From contig CAYGJC010000019.1 in the NCBI GenBank assembly GCA_964350245.1, forward strand, positions 1 to 37,350: a DNA stretch of 37,350 nucleotides, read 5' to 3'. Below the pieces are notes generated by a model. The model made no database searches, was not told the DNA's origin, and saw only the letters and a program-made list of their open reading frames with translations. Below, one piece after another: positions 23,837 through 31,997 of this stretch. Each line of letters starts with the position of its first letter. The first letter of the stretch is position 1. The position numbers were made by a program, and so were the translations under genes. Source of the DNA: JAJACP01 sp964350245. GTDB taxonomy: Bacteria > Chlamydiota > Chlamydiia > Chlamydiales > JAAKFR01.

Positions 23837-25125
23837 CGTTTTTAGCAAAAGAAATTCAGTTGATCAAACAGAGCGGCGGCCCGCGGGTGAGCGGACGTGT
23901 CACCCAGGTGATTGGACTTTTGATCGAATCAAATGGTCCTGATGTTTTTGTCGATGAACTCTGTTACATTTATAGCAAAAAAAGGCAGCCTGTTCCCTGT
24001 CAGGTTGTCGGATTTAAAGATCAGAAGGTGCTTCTGATGTCGCTGGGAGAGGTCGCTCATATCTCTCCCGGTGCGGAGGTTTATCCAACAGGAGAGGTAC
24101 ACCAAGTTGCCGTTTCAGAAGCCCTCTGTGGACGTGTTTTGGATGCATTGGGCCGGCCGATTGATGGAAAAGGACCCTTGATCTCTGAAAAATTATATCC
24201 AGTCACAGCTCCTCCTCCTGCTCCTTTGAGTAGGCCACCCATTTTCGAACCTCTCCCTACAGGTGTGCGTGCCATCGATGCCTTTTGTACTTTAGGAAAA
24301 GGGCAACGGATTGGCATTTTCTCTTCTCCTGGAGTGGGTAAATCGACTTTGATGGGAATGATCGCCCAAATGGCGTGCGCCGATATCAATGTGATTGCGC
24401 TTATTGGAGAAAGAGGACGTGAGGTACGTGAATTTATTGAAAGAGAGCTAGGAGCCGACGGACTATCACGCTCCGTGGTTGTCGTGGCGACCTCAGATCA
24501 AGCCGCTTTACTACGTAGTAAAGGAGCCAATGTGGCAACAGCCATTGCCGAATATTTCCGCGATTTGGGTAAGCACGTTATTTTGATGATGGACTCGATT
24601 TCTCGCTATGCTATGGCTCTTAGAGAGATAGGTTTGGCTGTTGGGGAGCCTCCAACTACACGAGGCTATACGCCTTCGGTCTTTGCGCACCTCCCGCGCC
24701 TACTTGAACGGGCAGGAAATAGCGAAAAAGGTTCCATAACGGGGATTTATACGATATTGTGTGAAGAGGATGAGATGCACGACCCCATTCCAGACCAAAT
24801 GCGTTCCTTGTTGGACGGTCATATCCAGCTTTCGCACGATCTGGCAGCAGCGCATCACTTTCCTCCCATTGATCTTTTGCACTCGCTGTCAAGGGTGATG
24901 CCACATGTGACCGATGCCGAGCATCAACGGAAAGCTGGAAAAGTACGCGCTCTTTTGCATACGTATCGAGAGGCCGAAGAGCTAATCAACCTAGGCGCGT
25001 ATATAAAGGGGTCGAATCCCAAAATTGATGAAGCTGTGGACAAAATGGGAACAATAGAGCAATTCTTAAAGCAAAAGAGGGATGAAAAAGTGACCTTCGA
25101 AGAGAGTAAAAGGATCGTGTTATGA
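23833..25125 (+). CDS. fliI: Flagellar-type export ATPase FliI
   Basis: This cytosolic ATPase powers substrate unfolding and release in type III export. The 430 residues show Walker A SSPGVGKST (about 164-172), GERGREVREFIERELG, Walker B VILMMDSISRYAMALREIGL, and the type III-specific EPPTTRGYTPSVFAHLPRLL with GSITGIYTIL. Translation appears to begin at a TTG that overlaps the stop of the fliH-like gene (TTGA), indicating coupling; no ATG gives a better N-terminus. It is distinct from the virulence-system ATPase SctN, which normally lies elsewhere in chlamydial genomes. Its stop overlaps the next ATG (ATGA). Confidence 0.95.
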   Translation: MTFLAKEIQLIKQSGGPRVSGRVTQVIGLLIESNGPDVFVDELCYIYSKKRQPVPCQVVGFKDQKVLLMSLGEVAHISPGAEVYPTGEVHQVAVSEALCGRVLDALGRPIDGKGPLISEKLYPVTAPPPAPLSRPPIFEPLPTGVRAIDAFCTLGKGQRIGIFSSPGVGKSTLMGMIAQMACADINVIALIGERGREVREFIERELGADGLSRSVVVVATSDQAALLRSKGANVATAIAEYFRDLGKHVILMMDSISRYAMALREIGLAVGEPPTTRGYTPSVFAHLPRLLERAGNSEKGSITGIYTILCEEDEMHDPIPDQMRSLLDGHIQLSHDLAAAHHFPPIDLLHSLSRVMPHVTDAEHQRKAGKVRALLHTYREAEELINLGAYIKGSNPKIDEAVDKMGTIEQFLKQKRDEKVTFEESKRIVL

Positions 25126-25559
25126 AGAAATTTTTCTTTCGGTTAGAGACGCTTTTGAAGGTGCGCAAAGCACGTGAGGGGAGGATGCAGCGTGAACTTG
25201 CCTACACCCAGCATAAGTGGGAGCAGCTTAAAGAAAAAGAAGAGACAATTGAGAAGCAGATCACGGCTCTGATCGATGAGATTCGAAAAAAACGGGAACA
25301 AAAAGAGCACGGTTTGCAAGAGACCTACTCCCAACTTTTAGAGCATCTGCAAACCAATCTTGCCCAGGTAACCGAAGTTTTGGCCGCTCAATCCAAGCAG
25401 GTCGAAGAGAAGCAAGCGCAGCTCAAACAAATCATTCAAGAGCGAAAAGTGATCGAAAAGTTAAAAGAAAAGCACTATGCTCAGTGGCGCGTTCAAACAG
25501 AACAAACAGAAGGAGCCCTTTTGGATGAAATCACCCTCCAACGTCCGCATTCTGACTGA
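25122..25559 (+). CDS. FliJ/SctO-like coiled-coil export protein
   Basis: The 145-residue product is almost wholly coiled coil, rich in Lys, Glu and Gln. Its start KKFFFRLETLLKVRKAREG matches the FliJ opening (F-R-L-x-x-L-L-x-x-R). FliJ-type proteins form the stalk that links the FliI hexamer to the export gate. It overlaps fliI by 4 bases (ATGA), and its 3' end overlaps the pyrophosphorylase start by 35 bases in another frame. Low sequence complexity makes the family call depend mostly on size, start motif and position in the fliF-H-I order. Confidence 0.75.
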   Translation: MKKFFFRLETLLKVRKAREGRMQRELAYTQHKWEQLKEKEETIEKQITALIDEIRKKREQKEHGLQETYSQLLEHLQTNLAQVTEVLAAQSKQVEEKQAQLKQIIQERKVIEKLKEKHYAQWRVQTEQTEGALLDEITLQRPHSD

Positions 25560-26889
25560 GAAGGAGGCTTTTGAAAAACTCAAAGCTATTGGAGAAGAGG
25601 GATTGCTTGGCCATTGGGATGAGCTCGATGCTGGGCAAAAGGAGAACCTGCTCCGGCAGATCACCCACCTTAACGTTGTTTTTTTTCACAGACAACAAGA
25701 AGAGCTGACCCATCCCCAAGAACATTCAGAAGCCCACGAACCATTAGATCACTCTGTTTCCTCGGGGAATCCTGAAGATTGCCGGCGAGGTCTCAAAACG
25801 CTTCAAGAGGGTAGAGGAGCCTGTATTATTTTGGCAGGTGGTCAAGGCTCTCGACTCCGTTGTGAGGGACCCAAAGGGTGTTTTCCCATCACCAACGTGC
25901 AAAAGAAAACGCTTTTTCAACTGGCTGCCGAAAAAGTAAAAGCGGCTTCCAAGCAAGCCGGCTATCCCCTTCAAGTGGCAATCATGACCTCTCCTCTCAA
26001 CCATGTTGAGACAGAGTTTTACTTTGTGCAGAATGCCTTTTTTGGCCTAGATCCCAGGCAAGTCACCTTTTTCTATCAGAGAATGTGGCCACTCCTCGAC
26101 TTAGAGGGTCATCTTTTTTTAGAAGGGCCCGATCAGATTGCCCGAGGGCCAAACGGTAATGGGGGCGTATTTCGACGCCTTGTAGAGATCGGTTTGTGGA
26201 AAAAATGGGAGGAGATGGGAGTAGAGATGGTTAGCGTCCTGCCTATCGACAATCCTCTTGCCGATCCTTTCGACCATGAGCTGTTTGGGCTTCAGGACCG
26301 TTTGTGCACCGATGTTGTAATCAAATCGTCTACCCGTCTCACACCTGAGGAAAAAGTAGGAGTGCTAGTCAACATGGAGGGGAAGCCGGGAGTCGTAGAG
26401 TATTCCGAGCTAACTGCGGAGCAAAAAAATGCGGAAAGCGGAGCACTTGCCAACTTAGGTCTCTACAACTTTTCTATGTCTTTTATCCAAAGAGCCTCTC
26501 AAAGTTTGCTTCCTTTGCATCGAGCAAAAAAAGCCGCGAAATTTTTACTTGATTCAGGTGTTCAGAGCTTCCCTGATCAACCCAATGCGTGGAAATTTGA
26601 AGAGTTTATTTTTGATGCTTTGCCCTTGGCAACGAGTTATGAGGTGCTCCTTTGTCCACGAAAGCACGTTTTTGCTCCCTTGAAAAATTATGAAGGAAAC
26701 GATAGTATTAAGACCGTTCAGGCGGCCCTTCTCGCTCAAGACAGAGAAGTCTATGCCCGCGTCACAGGAAAAAAACCGCCGGAAACGGCTTTTTTTGAGC
26801 TCTCTGCCTCTTTTTACTATCCCACGGACGTTTTAGTAGAAAAATGGAAAGGAAAAGCGTTGCCTGATCAGAAGTATATTGAGGAATAA
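25525..26889 (+). CDS. UDP-sugar pyrophosphorylase (UAP1/UGP family)
   Basis: The start at 25525 follows an AAGGAG box by 11 bases; an in-frame ATG 16 codons earlier has none. The 454 residues contain the nucleotide-binding motif ACIILAGGQGSRL (about 99-111) and GPKGCFPI (115-122), then PLQVAIMTSPLNH, GPNGNGGVFR and SVLPIDNPLADP, which mark the eukaryote-like UDP-GlcNAc/UDP-Glc pyrophosphorylase family. The enzyme makes a UDP-sugar from UTP and a sugar 1-phosphate; GlcNAc is favoured by family resemblance (AGX1-like) but not proven. Chlamydia has a homologue between its fliI block and gpsA, as here. Confidence 0.87.
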   Translation: MKSPSNVRILTEKEAFEKLKAIGEEGLLGHWDELDAGQKENLLRQITHLNVVFFHRQQEELTHPQEHSEAHEPLDHSVSSGNPEDCRRGLKTLQEGRGACIILAGGQGSRLRCEGPKGCFPITNVQKKTLFQLAAEKVKAASKQAGYPLQVAIMTSPLNHVETEFYFVQNAFFGLDPRQVTFFYQRMWPLLDLEGHLFLEGPDQIARGPNGNGGVFRRLVEIGLWKKWEEMGVEMVSVLPIDNPLADPFDHELFGLQDRLCTDVVIKSSTRLTPEEKVGVLVNMEGKPGVVEYSELTAEQKNAESGALANLGLYNFSMSFIQRASQSLLPLHRAKKAAKFLLDSGVQSFPDQPNAWKFEEFIFDALPLATSYEVLLCPRKHVFAPLKNYEGNDSIKTVQAALLAQDREVYARVTGKKPPETAFFELSASFYYPTDVLVEKWKGKALPDQKYIEE

Positions 26890-26893
26890 ACAC

Positions 26894-27895
26894 ATGAAGA
26901 AAATCGGCTATCTTGGAGCAGGTGTATGGGGATATGGCTTGGCCTCACTTCTTGCTTCAAAAGGGTATAAGGTAACCTCTTGGAGCATTGAAGAAGAGGC
27001 GGTCGCTTACATGGAAGAGAAACGAGAACATCCCAAACTAAAGGGATTTGCCGCTCCTCCTACTCTCTCTTTTACAACCGATATGCGTAAAGCTCTGCAT
27101 GGGCAAGATCTCATTGTTGAGGGCGTGACTTCTGCCGGGATCCGTCAAGTTTTTCAGGAAGTGAAAGAAGTAGGCATTCCTGAATGTCCCATTGTCTTAA
27201 CCTCTAAAGGAATTGAGCAAAATACCGGACTGCTTCTTTCAGATGTCGTGTTAGAAGTGCTGGGAAAAAAGCATAAGCATCAGATTGGCTGCTTAAGTGG
27301 TCCCTCGATTGCTCAGGAGGTGTTGAAAGGACTTCCCACCCTGGTCGTTTGCAGCGCGTATCACCCCGATGTGATGAATCTGATCCATGAGGTTTTTTCT
27401 ACGCCGACTTTTCGGGTTTACCCCAATCCTGACATTAACGGAGTTGAGCTTGGTGGTGCGTTAAAAAACATCATCGCCATCGCCTGCGGGATTTCAGACG
27501 GATTGGGTTATGGGGATAACGCAAAAGCCGCTTTAATGACGCGCGGCTTACATGAAATCCGTAAATTAGCTGTCACTAAAGGGTGTAAACCAGAGACCTT
27601 AAATGGGCTTTCGGGAATGGGCGATTTGTGTGTGACCTGCCTTTCTACACTGAGTCGTAACTACCGTTTTGGCCGCTTGATCGCCGATGGTTTCAAGCCA
27701 GAAGAGGCCAAAAAGCAAATTGGTATGGTGGTGGAGGGGACCTACACCTGCTTGTCTGCGATTCAAATCGCCAAAAAGTCGGGGATTGAAGTTCCTATTA
27801 CCGAATCTGTTTACAAAGTCGTGTATGAAGGGTTTAGTCCTCAAGAAGGAGTGGAGTGGCTGTTGCAGCGCCCTTCTAAAGAAGAGTATAGATAG
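26894..27895 (+). CDS. gpsA: Glycerol-3-phosphate dehydrogenase [NAD(P)+]
   Basis: GpsA reduces dihydroxyacetone phosphate to sn-glycerol 3-phosphate for phospholipid synthesis. The ATG at 26894 follows a GAGGAAT box and starts the Rossmann strand directly: KKIGYLGAGVWGYGLASLLA with G8, G10 and G13. Other signatures are IVLTSKGIEQNTG, GCLSGPSIAQEV, VELGGALKNIIAIACG (the substrate lysine region) and LSGMGDLCVTCLSTLSRN. The 333-residue length is standard. It begins 4 bases after the pyrophosphorylase stop, and thrC begins 2 bases after its own stop. Confidence 0.96.
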   Translation: MKKIGYLGAGVWGYGLASLLASKGYKVTSWSIEEEAVAYMEEKREHPKLKGFAAPPTLSFTTDMRKALHGQDLIVEGVTSAGIRQVFQEVKEVGIPECPIVLTSKGIEQNTGLLLSDVVLEVLGKKHKHQIGCLSGPSIAQEVLKGLPTLVVCSAYHPDVMNLIHEVFSTPTFRVYPNPDINGVELGGALKNIIAIACGISDGLGYGDNAKAALMTRGLHEIRKLAVTKGCKPETLNGLSGMGDLCVTCLSTLSRNYRFGRLIADGFKPEEAKKQIGMVVEGTYTCLSAIQIAKKSGIEVPITESVYKVVYEGFSPQEGVEWLLQRPSKEEYR

Positions 27896-27897
27896 GC

Positions 27898-29142
27898 ATG
27901 CGCTTCTATAGTGGGCAGGAAAAAGGCATTTCCTTAAAGGAGGCCCTTTTTCAAGGCTTTGCCCCAGATGGAGGTCTCTATCTACCCGAAAAGCTTCCCC
28001 ATTTTTCTTTGGATCAATTGAAAAAGCTACGTGGCCGCTCGTTTATTGAGGTCAGCGTGGAGATAGGACGCGCCCTCTTTGGTAGGGAGTTGGATATAGA
28101 AGCCGCTTTTGACTTCTCTGTCCCCCTTTTTCGTTTTCCAGATCAAGTCTATGCACTAGAACTTTTCCATGGCCCCACGCTTTCATTCAAAGACTTCGGT
28201 GCCCGTTTACTGGCTCAGTTAATTAAGACCCTCAAAAAACCAGACGATCTTCTCACAGTACTTGTGGCCACATCAGGCGATACCGGAAGCGCTGTTGGAA
28301 AAGCCTTTTATGGACTACCTGGTGTGCGTGTCTTCATCCTCTATCCAAAAGGAATGGTCACCCCTTCGCAGGAGCTGCAAATCACTACCCTTGGAGGGAA
28401 CATCACCACCGTTGAGGTGGAGGGAAGCTTTGAGCAGTGTCAGGATTTACTCAAGCAAGCCTGTCTCGATCCCACTCTTTCTAACGTAACCACAGCCAAC
28501 TCCATCAACGTGGGTCGTCTGCTTGCGCACACCCTTTACTATTTTTATGCATATAGCCAATTGGATAAGCATGGCGTCCCCGTCCTATTTTCGATTCCCT
28601 CAGGCAATTTTGGTCATTTAGTAGCCGGAATTTTGGCCAAACGAATGGGGCTGCCGATTGCGCGGTTGATTGGAGCGACCAATATCAACGATGAGGTGCC
28701 CCAGTTTTTGCGCTCAGGAGAGTTTCATCCCCATCCGGCCTACCCTACCATAGCCGTTTCTATGGATGTCGGCAATCCCAGCAATTTTCCTCGACTGCTG
28801 GAGCTATATGATCATTCGCTTGAAAAGATGCGAACAGAGCTTGTGGGAATCAGCTTTACAGATCAAGAGATTGAGCAGGAGATCCTAGAGACGTTAGAGA
28901 AATTTGATTATCTACTTGATCCGCATTCCGCTATTGGTTCACTCGGTTTGAAGAAATATCAGGAAAAAGAGCGGTTACCCGGCCTCTTTTATGCCACAGC
29001 CCATCCGGCCAAGTTTCGGGAGAGTTTGGAGCCCCTAATCCACCGCCGGATCCCTCTCCCTGAACCACTTAAAATCACAAAAACGAAAGAAGCCCTTTCT
29101 TGCCCTCCCGATTATGAAGCGTTACGACAGCTTCTCAAATGA
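27898..29142 (+). CDS. thrC: Threonine synthase
   Basis: ThrC converts O-phosphohomoserine to threonine with pyridoxal phosphate. The 414 residues include the usual opening MRFYSGQEKGISLKEALFQG with APDGGLYLPE, the cofactor lysine in LSFKDFGARL (K98), the phosphate-binding SGDTGSA (126-132), and SGNFGHLVAG. The length fits the shorter bacterial class. Classical Chlamydia species do not make threonine, so retention here suits an environmental relative; no other threonine-pathway gene is in the window. It is tightly spaced after gpsA, and the palindrome upstream of the next ATPase begins right after its stop. Confidence 0.95.
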   Translation: MRFYSGQEKGISLKEALFQGFAPDGGLYLPEKLPHFSLDQLKKLRGRSFIEVSVEIGRALFGRELDIEAAFDFSVPLFRFPDQVYALELFHGPTLSFKDFGARLLAQLIKTLKKPDDLLTVLVATSGDTGSAVGKAFYGLPGVRVFILYPKGMVTPSQELQITTLGGNITTVEVEGSFEQCQDLLKQACLDPTLSNVTTANSINVGRLLAHTLYYFYAYSQLDKHGVPVLFSIPSGNFGHLVAGILAKRMGLPIARLIGATNINDEVPQFLRSGEFHPHPAYPTIAVSMDVGNPSNFPRLLELYDHSLEKMRTELVGISFTDQEIEQEILETLEKFDYLLDPHSAIGSLGLKKYQEKERLPGLFYATAHPAKFRESLEPLIHRRIPLPEPLKITKTKEALSCPPDYEALRQLLK

Positions 29143-29194
29143 CCGAATTTAACTAAATTTGGCCATTTAAATGGCTGAATTTGGTAAAATACGG
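29143..29194. repeat. 52-bp imperfect palindrome at the start of ATPase B
   Basis: Arms 29143-29168 and 29169-29194 are complementary at 21 of 26 positions by my count. The centre CCATTTAAATGG is a perfect palindrome. The site begins just after the thrC stop and ends 5 bases before the ATG of the ATPase gene, so it overlaps any promoter and ribosome binding region. It has no T-tract typical of a terminator for thrC. Confidence 0.8.
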
Positions 29195-29199
29195 ACTAT

Positions 29200-30357
29200 A
29201 TGTACATTCCACAATGGCAGCTTCGGACTCTTAAAAAGACTGTTCAACCCGGCAAGGTTGTGATTCTCTATGGCCCTCGTCGGACGGGAAAAACGACTCT
29301 CTTGCACCATTTTTTGGAGGATAAAACAAACTATCTACTCGTAAGTGGAGATGACCGATTGGTGCATGAGTATTTAGCTAGTCAATCGGTTGAAAAACTC
29401 AGAAGCTTGGTAGGGACCACACCACTTCTTGTTATCGATGAGGCCCAAAAAATTGACCAGATTGGCCTCAATCTGAAGCTGCTTGTTGATCACTTCCCCG
29501 ATCTTTCGATTATTGCGACCGGATCTTCCACATTTGAGTTAGCACGTCAAGTAGGGGAGCCTCTAACCGGACGCAAAAAAGTTCTTAAGCTCTTTCCATT
29601 ATCTCAGATTGAATTGAGCCAAATCGAGACGGTTTTAGAAACGCGCGCTCATTTAGAAAATCGGTTGGTGTATGGTTCTTATCCGGAAGTCATTCTTCTT
29701 GCTTCGAATGTCGAGAAGGGAATCTACTTGAATCAGCTCGCAAATGATTATCTCTACAAAGATATTCTCGATTTTGAAGGGATAAAAAAATCGAGAAAGC
29801 TAATTGATCTTTTGCAATTAATCGCTTTTCAGATTGGGAAGGAGGTCTCTTATTCAGAACTAGGAAAACAGCTGGGTATGAGTAAGGGGACGGTGGAAAA
29901 ATATCTGGATCTTCTAGAGCAAGCCTTCGTTTTAGTAAATGTTAGGGGGTTTAGCCGTAATCTGCGTTCTGAAATTACCAAGACCTCGCGCTACTACTTT
30001 TACGATGTGGGCATTCGTAATGCTTTGATTAATAACTTTAATCCTCTCTCCACACGCAATGATGTCGGAGAACTTTGGGAAAATTATCTCGTGATAGAGA
30101 GATTGAAAAAGCAGCAATACTGCGCTATTTTATCGAACAATTACTTCTGGCGTACCTATGATCAGAAGGAGATCGACTGGGTTGAAGAGAGGGAAGGGAA
30201 GCTTTTTGCTTTTGAATTTAAATGGAAAGCCAAGAAAGTGGCTCCTCCTAAGCTGTGGTCAAAAACGTATCCCAACTCTAGCTTTGAGGTAATTCATCAG
30301 GATAACTACTTAGAGTTTATATCCCCAAATCAACAAAATGTCGATTTGGGGATGTAA
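29200..30357 (+). CDS. AAA_14/DUF4143 ATPase with PD-(D/E)XK-like C-terminus, element B
   Basis: The 385-residue protein has Walker A YGPRRTGKTTLL (about 24-35), Walker B LLVIDEAQKI (76-85), sensor IATGSSTFELA and arginine-rich GEPLTGRKKV, then the DUF4143-type winged helix with VSYSELGKQLGMSKGTVEKY and YLDLLEQAFVL. The C-terminal IDWVEEREGKLFAFEFKWK has the D...E-x-K spacing of a restriction-nuclease-like core. Such genes are abundant, mobile and functionally unassigned. The last ten or so codons (SPNQQNVDLGM) are supplied by the repeat at 30321-30410, so the original C-terminus appears to have been replaced. No standard ribosome binding site is present; a long palindrome ends 5 bases before the ATG. 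Confidence 0.85.
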   Translation: MYIPQWQLRTLKKTVQPGKVVILYGPRRTGKTTLLHHFLEDKTNYLLVSGDDRLVHEYLASQSVEKLRSLVGTTPLLVIDEAQKIDQIGLNLKLLVDHFPDLSIIATGSSTFELARQVGEPLTGRKKVLKLFPLSQIELSQIETVLETRAHLENRLVYGSYPEVILLASNVEKGIYLNQLANDYLYKDILDFEGIKKSRKLIDLLQLIAFQIGKEVSYSELGKQLGMSKGTVEKYLDLLEQAFVLVNVRGFSRNLRSEITKTSRYYFYDVGIRNALINNFNPLSTRNDVGELWENYLVIERLKKQQYCAILSNNYFWRTYDQKEIDWVEEREGKLFAFEFKWKAKKVAPPKLWSKTYPNSSFEVIHQDNYLEFISPNQQNVDLGM

Positions 30358-30410
30358 AAGTGAGGCCAAAAAAACATCCCCAAATCAGCATTATGTCGAT
30401 TTGGGGATGT
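30321..30410. repeat. Left 90-bp direct repeat holding two palindromes; second can act as terminator
   Basis: Two palindromes start 55 bases apart. The first has arms ATCCCCAAATC (30321-30331) and its complement (30343-30353), within the end of ATPase B. The second has 18-base arms AAAAAACATCCCCAAATC (30369-30386) and its complement (30398-30415) around an 11-base loop; with its T-run it could terminate transcription after ATPase B. The 90 bases recur with one difference seen (GATGTAAAA against GATATAAAA) at 31908-31997, on the other side of ATPase C. Confidence 0.92.
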
Positions 30411-30465
30411 TTTTTATTGTCACATTCCCTGATAATGGAGTTTCACTGGGTAAAGGATAAGAAGA

Positions 30466-31899
30466 ATGACTGAATCTCCCTTTATGGGTCGTAAATCTGA
30501 AATGGAACGGCTGAGAGCTCTTTTAAGCAAGCGAAGCGCAAGTTTGATTGTAGTCCGCGGCCGCAGACGTATTGGTAAGAGCAGGCTACTTTCTGAGTTT
30601 GGAAAAGAGATGAAGAGCTTTTTCTTTTCAGGAATGCCGCCTGTAAAAAAAACAAATGCTCAGCTACAGCGTGAAGAGTTTGCCAATCAAATGGAAAGAG
30701 CTGGGTTGCCTGGGGTTAAAGCGGATGATTGGGGAAATCTTTTTTGGGCTTTATCAAAACATACAGAAAAAGGAAAAGTCCTCGTTGTTTTTGATGAAAT
30801 TTCCTGGATGGGTGGGAAAGATCCGACTTTCTTGGGAAAACTAAAAACAGCATGGGATATGTACTTTAGTCGGAATCCTCATCTAGTCATGGCTTTGTGT
30901 GGTTCCATATCTTCTTGGATAGAAGAAAATATCTTGAGCAGCACGGGATTTGTAGGCAGAATTACAATAGATCTTGTCTTACAAGAGCTTCCGCTTAAAG
31001 TATGCAATGCCTTTTGGCGTCCCAAAGAAAAACGCATTACGGCGTTTGAAAAATTTAAACTCTTATCTATTACGGGTGGAGTTCCTCGTTATCTTGAAGA
31101 GATTATACCGGCGCTTCCTGCTGAGAAAAATATTCAAAGCCTTTGCTTTACCCGAGGAGGTTTACTAGTACGTGAATTTGACGAGATATTTTCAGATCTA
31201 TTTTCGCGTCGAAGCAGTAGCTATAAAGAGATTGTGACTTTTCTTGCTGATGGGCCCAAAGAGCTTCCTGAAATTTGTGCAGGGTTAGGAAAAAGCCGGG
31301 GGGGACTGCGCAATAAGTACTTGGATGACTTAGTCAAGGCAGGCTTTGTTCAAAGAGATTTTACGTGGTGTTTGGAGAATGGAAAAGAAGGAAAGCTAAG
31401 CAAGTATCGACTTAGTGATAACTACTTGCGTTTCTATTTAAAATACATTTTTCGTAACCGTGCCAAAATTGAAAAAGGAAATTTTGCTTCTTCCTCAGTC
31501 ACCAACCTTCCTGGATGGGAGGGAGTTATGGGGCTACAGTTTGAAAATTTAGTTGTCCATAATCATAAAACTGTTTGGGAATTATCAGAGATTACTCCAG
31601 AAGAAGTAGTTATGGATGGTCCGTTTTTCCAAAAGCCGACAAAAAGGCAGGCGGGATGTCAGATAGATTATATGATCCAAACACGTTTTCAAAATTTATA
31701 TATTTATGAGATCAAATTTTCGAAGCATCCGATAGGGAGAAAGGTAATTGAGGAAATGGAAGAGAAACGAAAGCGCTTAAAGGTGCCTAGATACTGTTCT
31801 ATTAGACCTATTCTAATCCATGTCAACGGTGTAGAAGAAGGGCTTTTAGACGCAGGATACTTCGATAAAGTGATCGATTTTGGCCAACTTTTGGATTGA
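30466..31899 (+). CDS. P-loop ATPase with C-terminal PD-(D/E)XK-like domain, element C
   Basis: The 477-residue protein starts after an AAGGATAAGAAG box. It shows MGRKSEMERL then Walker A RGRRRIGKSRLL (31-42), Walker B VLVVFDEISWMGG, sensor VMALCGSISSWI, a winged-helix region (ELPEICAGLGKSRGGLRNKY) and the nuclease-like CQIDYMIQTR then YIYEIKFSKHPIG with D, E and K in order. It shares architecture with the gene at 14114 but is clearly diverged. Its defining feature is context: it lies between two nearly identical 90-bp repeats each carrying paired palindromes, like cargo in a mobile unit. The composition is AT-richer than htpX or thrC nearby. Confidence 0.85.
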   Translation: MTESPFMGRKSEMERLRALLSKRSASLIVVRGRRRIGKSRLLSEFGKEMKSFFFSGMPPVKKTNAQLQREEFANQMERAGLPGVKADDWGNLFWALSKHTEKGKVLVVFDEISWMGGKDPTFLGKLKTAWDMYFSRNPHLVMALCGSISSWIEENILSSTGFVGRITIDLVLQELPLKVCNAFWRPKEKRITAFEKFKLLSITGGVPRYLEEIIPALPAEKNIQSLCFTRGGLLVREFDEIFSDLFSRRSSSYKEIVTFLADGPKELPEICAGLGKSRGGLRNKYLDDLVKAGFVQRDFTWCLENGKEGKLSKYRLSDNYLRFYLKYIFRNRAKIEKGNFASSSVTNLPGWEGVMGLQFENLVVHNHKTVWELSEITPEEVVMDGPFFQKPTKRQAGCQIDYMIQTRFQNLYIYEIKFSKHPIGRKVIEEMEEKRKRLKVPRYCSIRPILIHVNGVEEGLLDAGYFDKVIDFGQLLD

Positions 31900-31907
31900 T
31901 ATTTTTG

Positions 31908-31997
31908 ATCCCCAAATCAACAAAATGTCGATTTGGGGATATAAAAGTGAGGCCAAAAAAACATCCCCAAATCAGCATTATGTCGATTTGGGGATGT
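31908..31997. repeat. Right 90-bp direct repeat holding two palindromes
   Basis: This is the second copy of the unit at 30321-30410: palindromes with ATCCCCAAATC arms start at 31908 and 31963 (again 55 apart). The first 70 bases fill the gap between the ATPase C stop and htpX; the last part encodes the final residues of HtpX (YIPKST and stop on the minus strand). Unlike the left copy it is not followed by a long T-run. Confidence 0.92.

Noticed and set aside
24081..24904. Antisense ORFs within fliI
   Set aside because: They are shadows of a strongly conserved coding sequence.
30321..31997. Palindromic repeats as a CRISPR array
   Set aside because: Only two units per site, with short conserved spacing and repeated rather than unique intervening sequence, and no cas genes.
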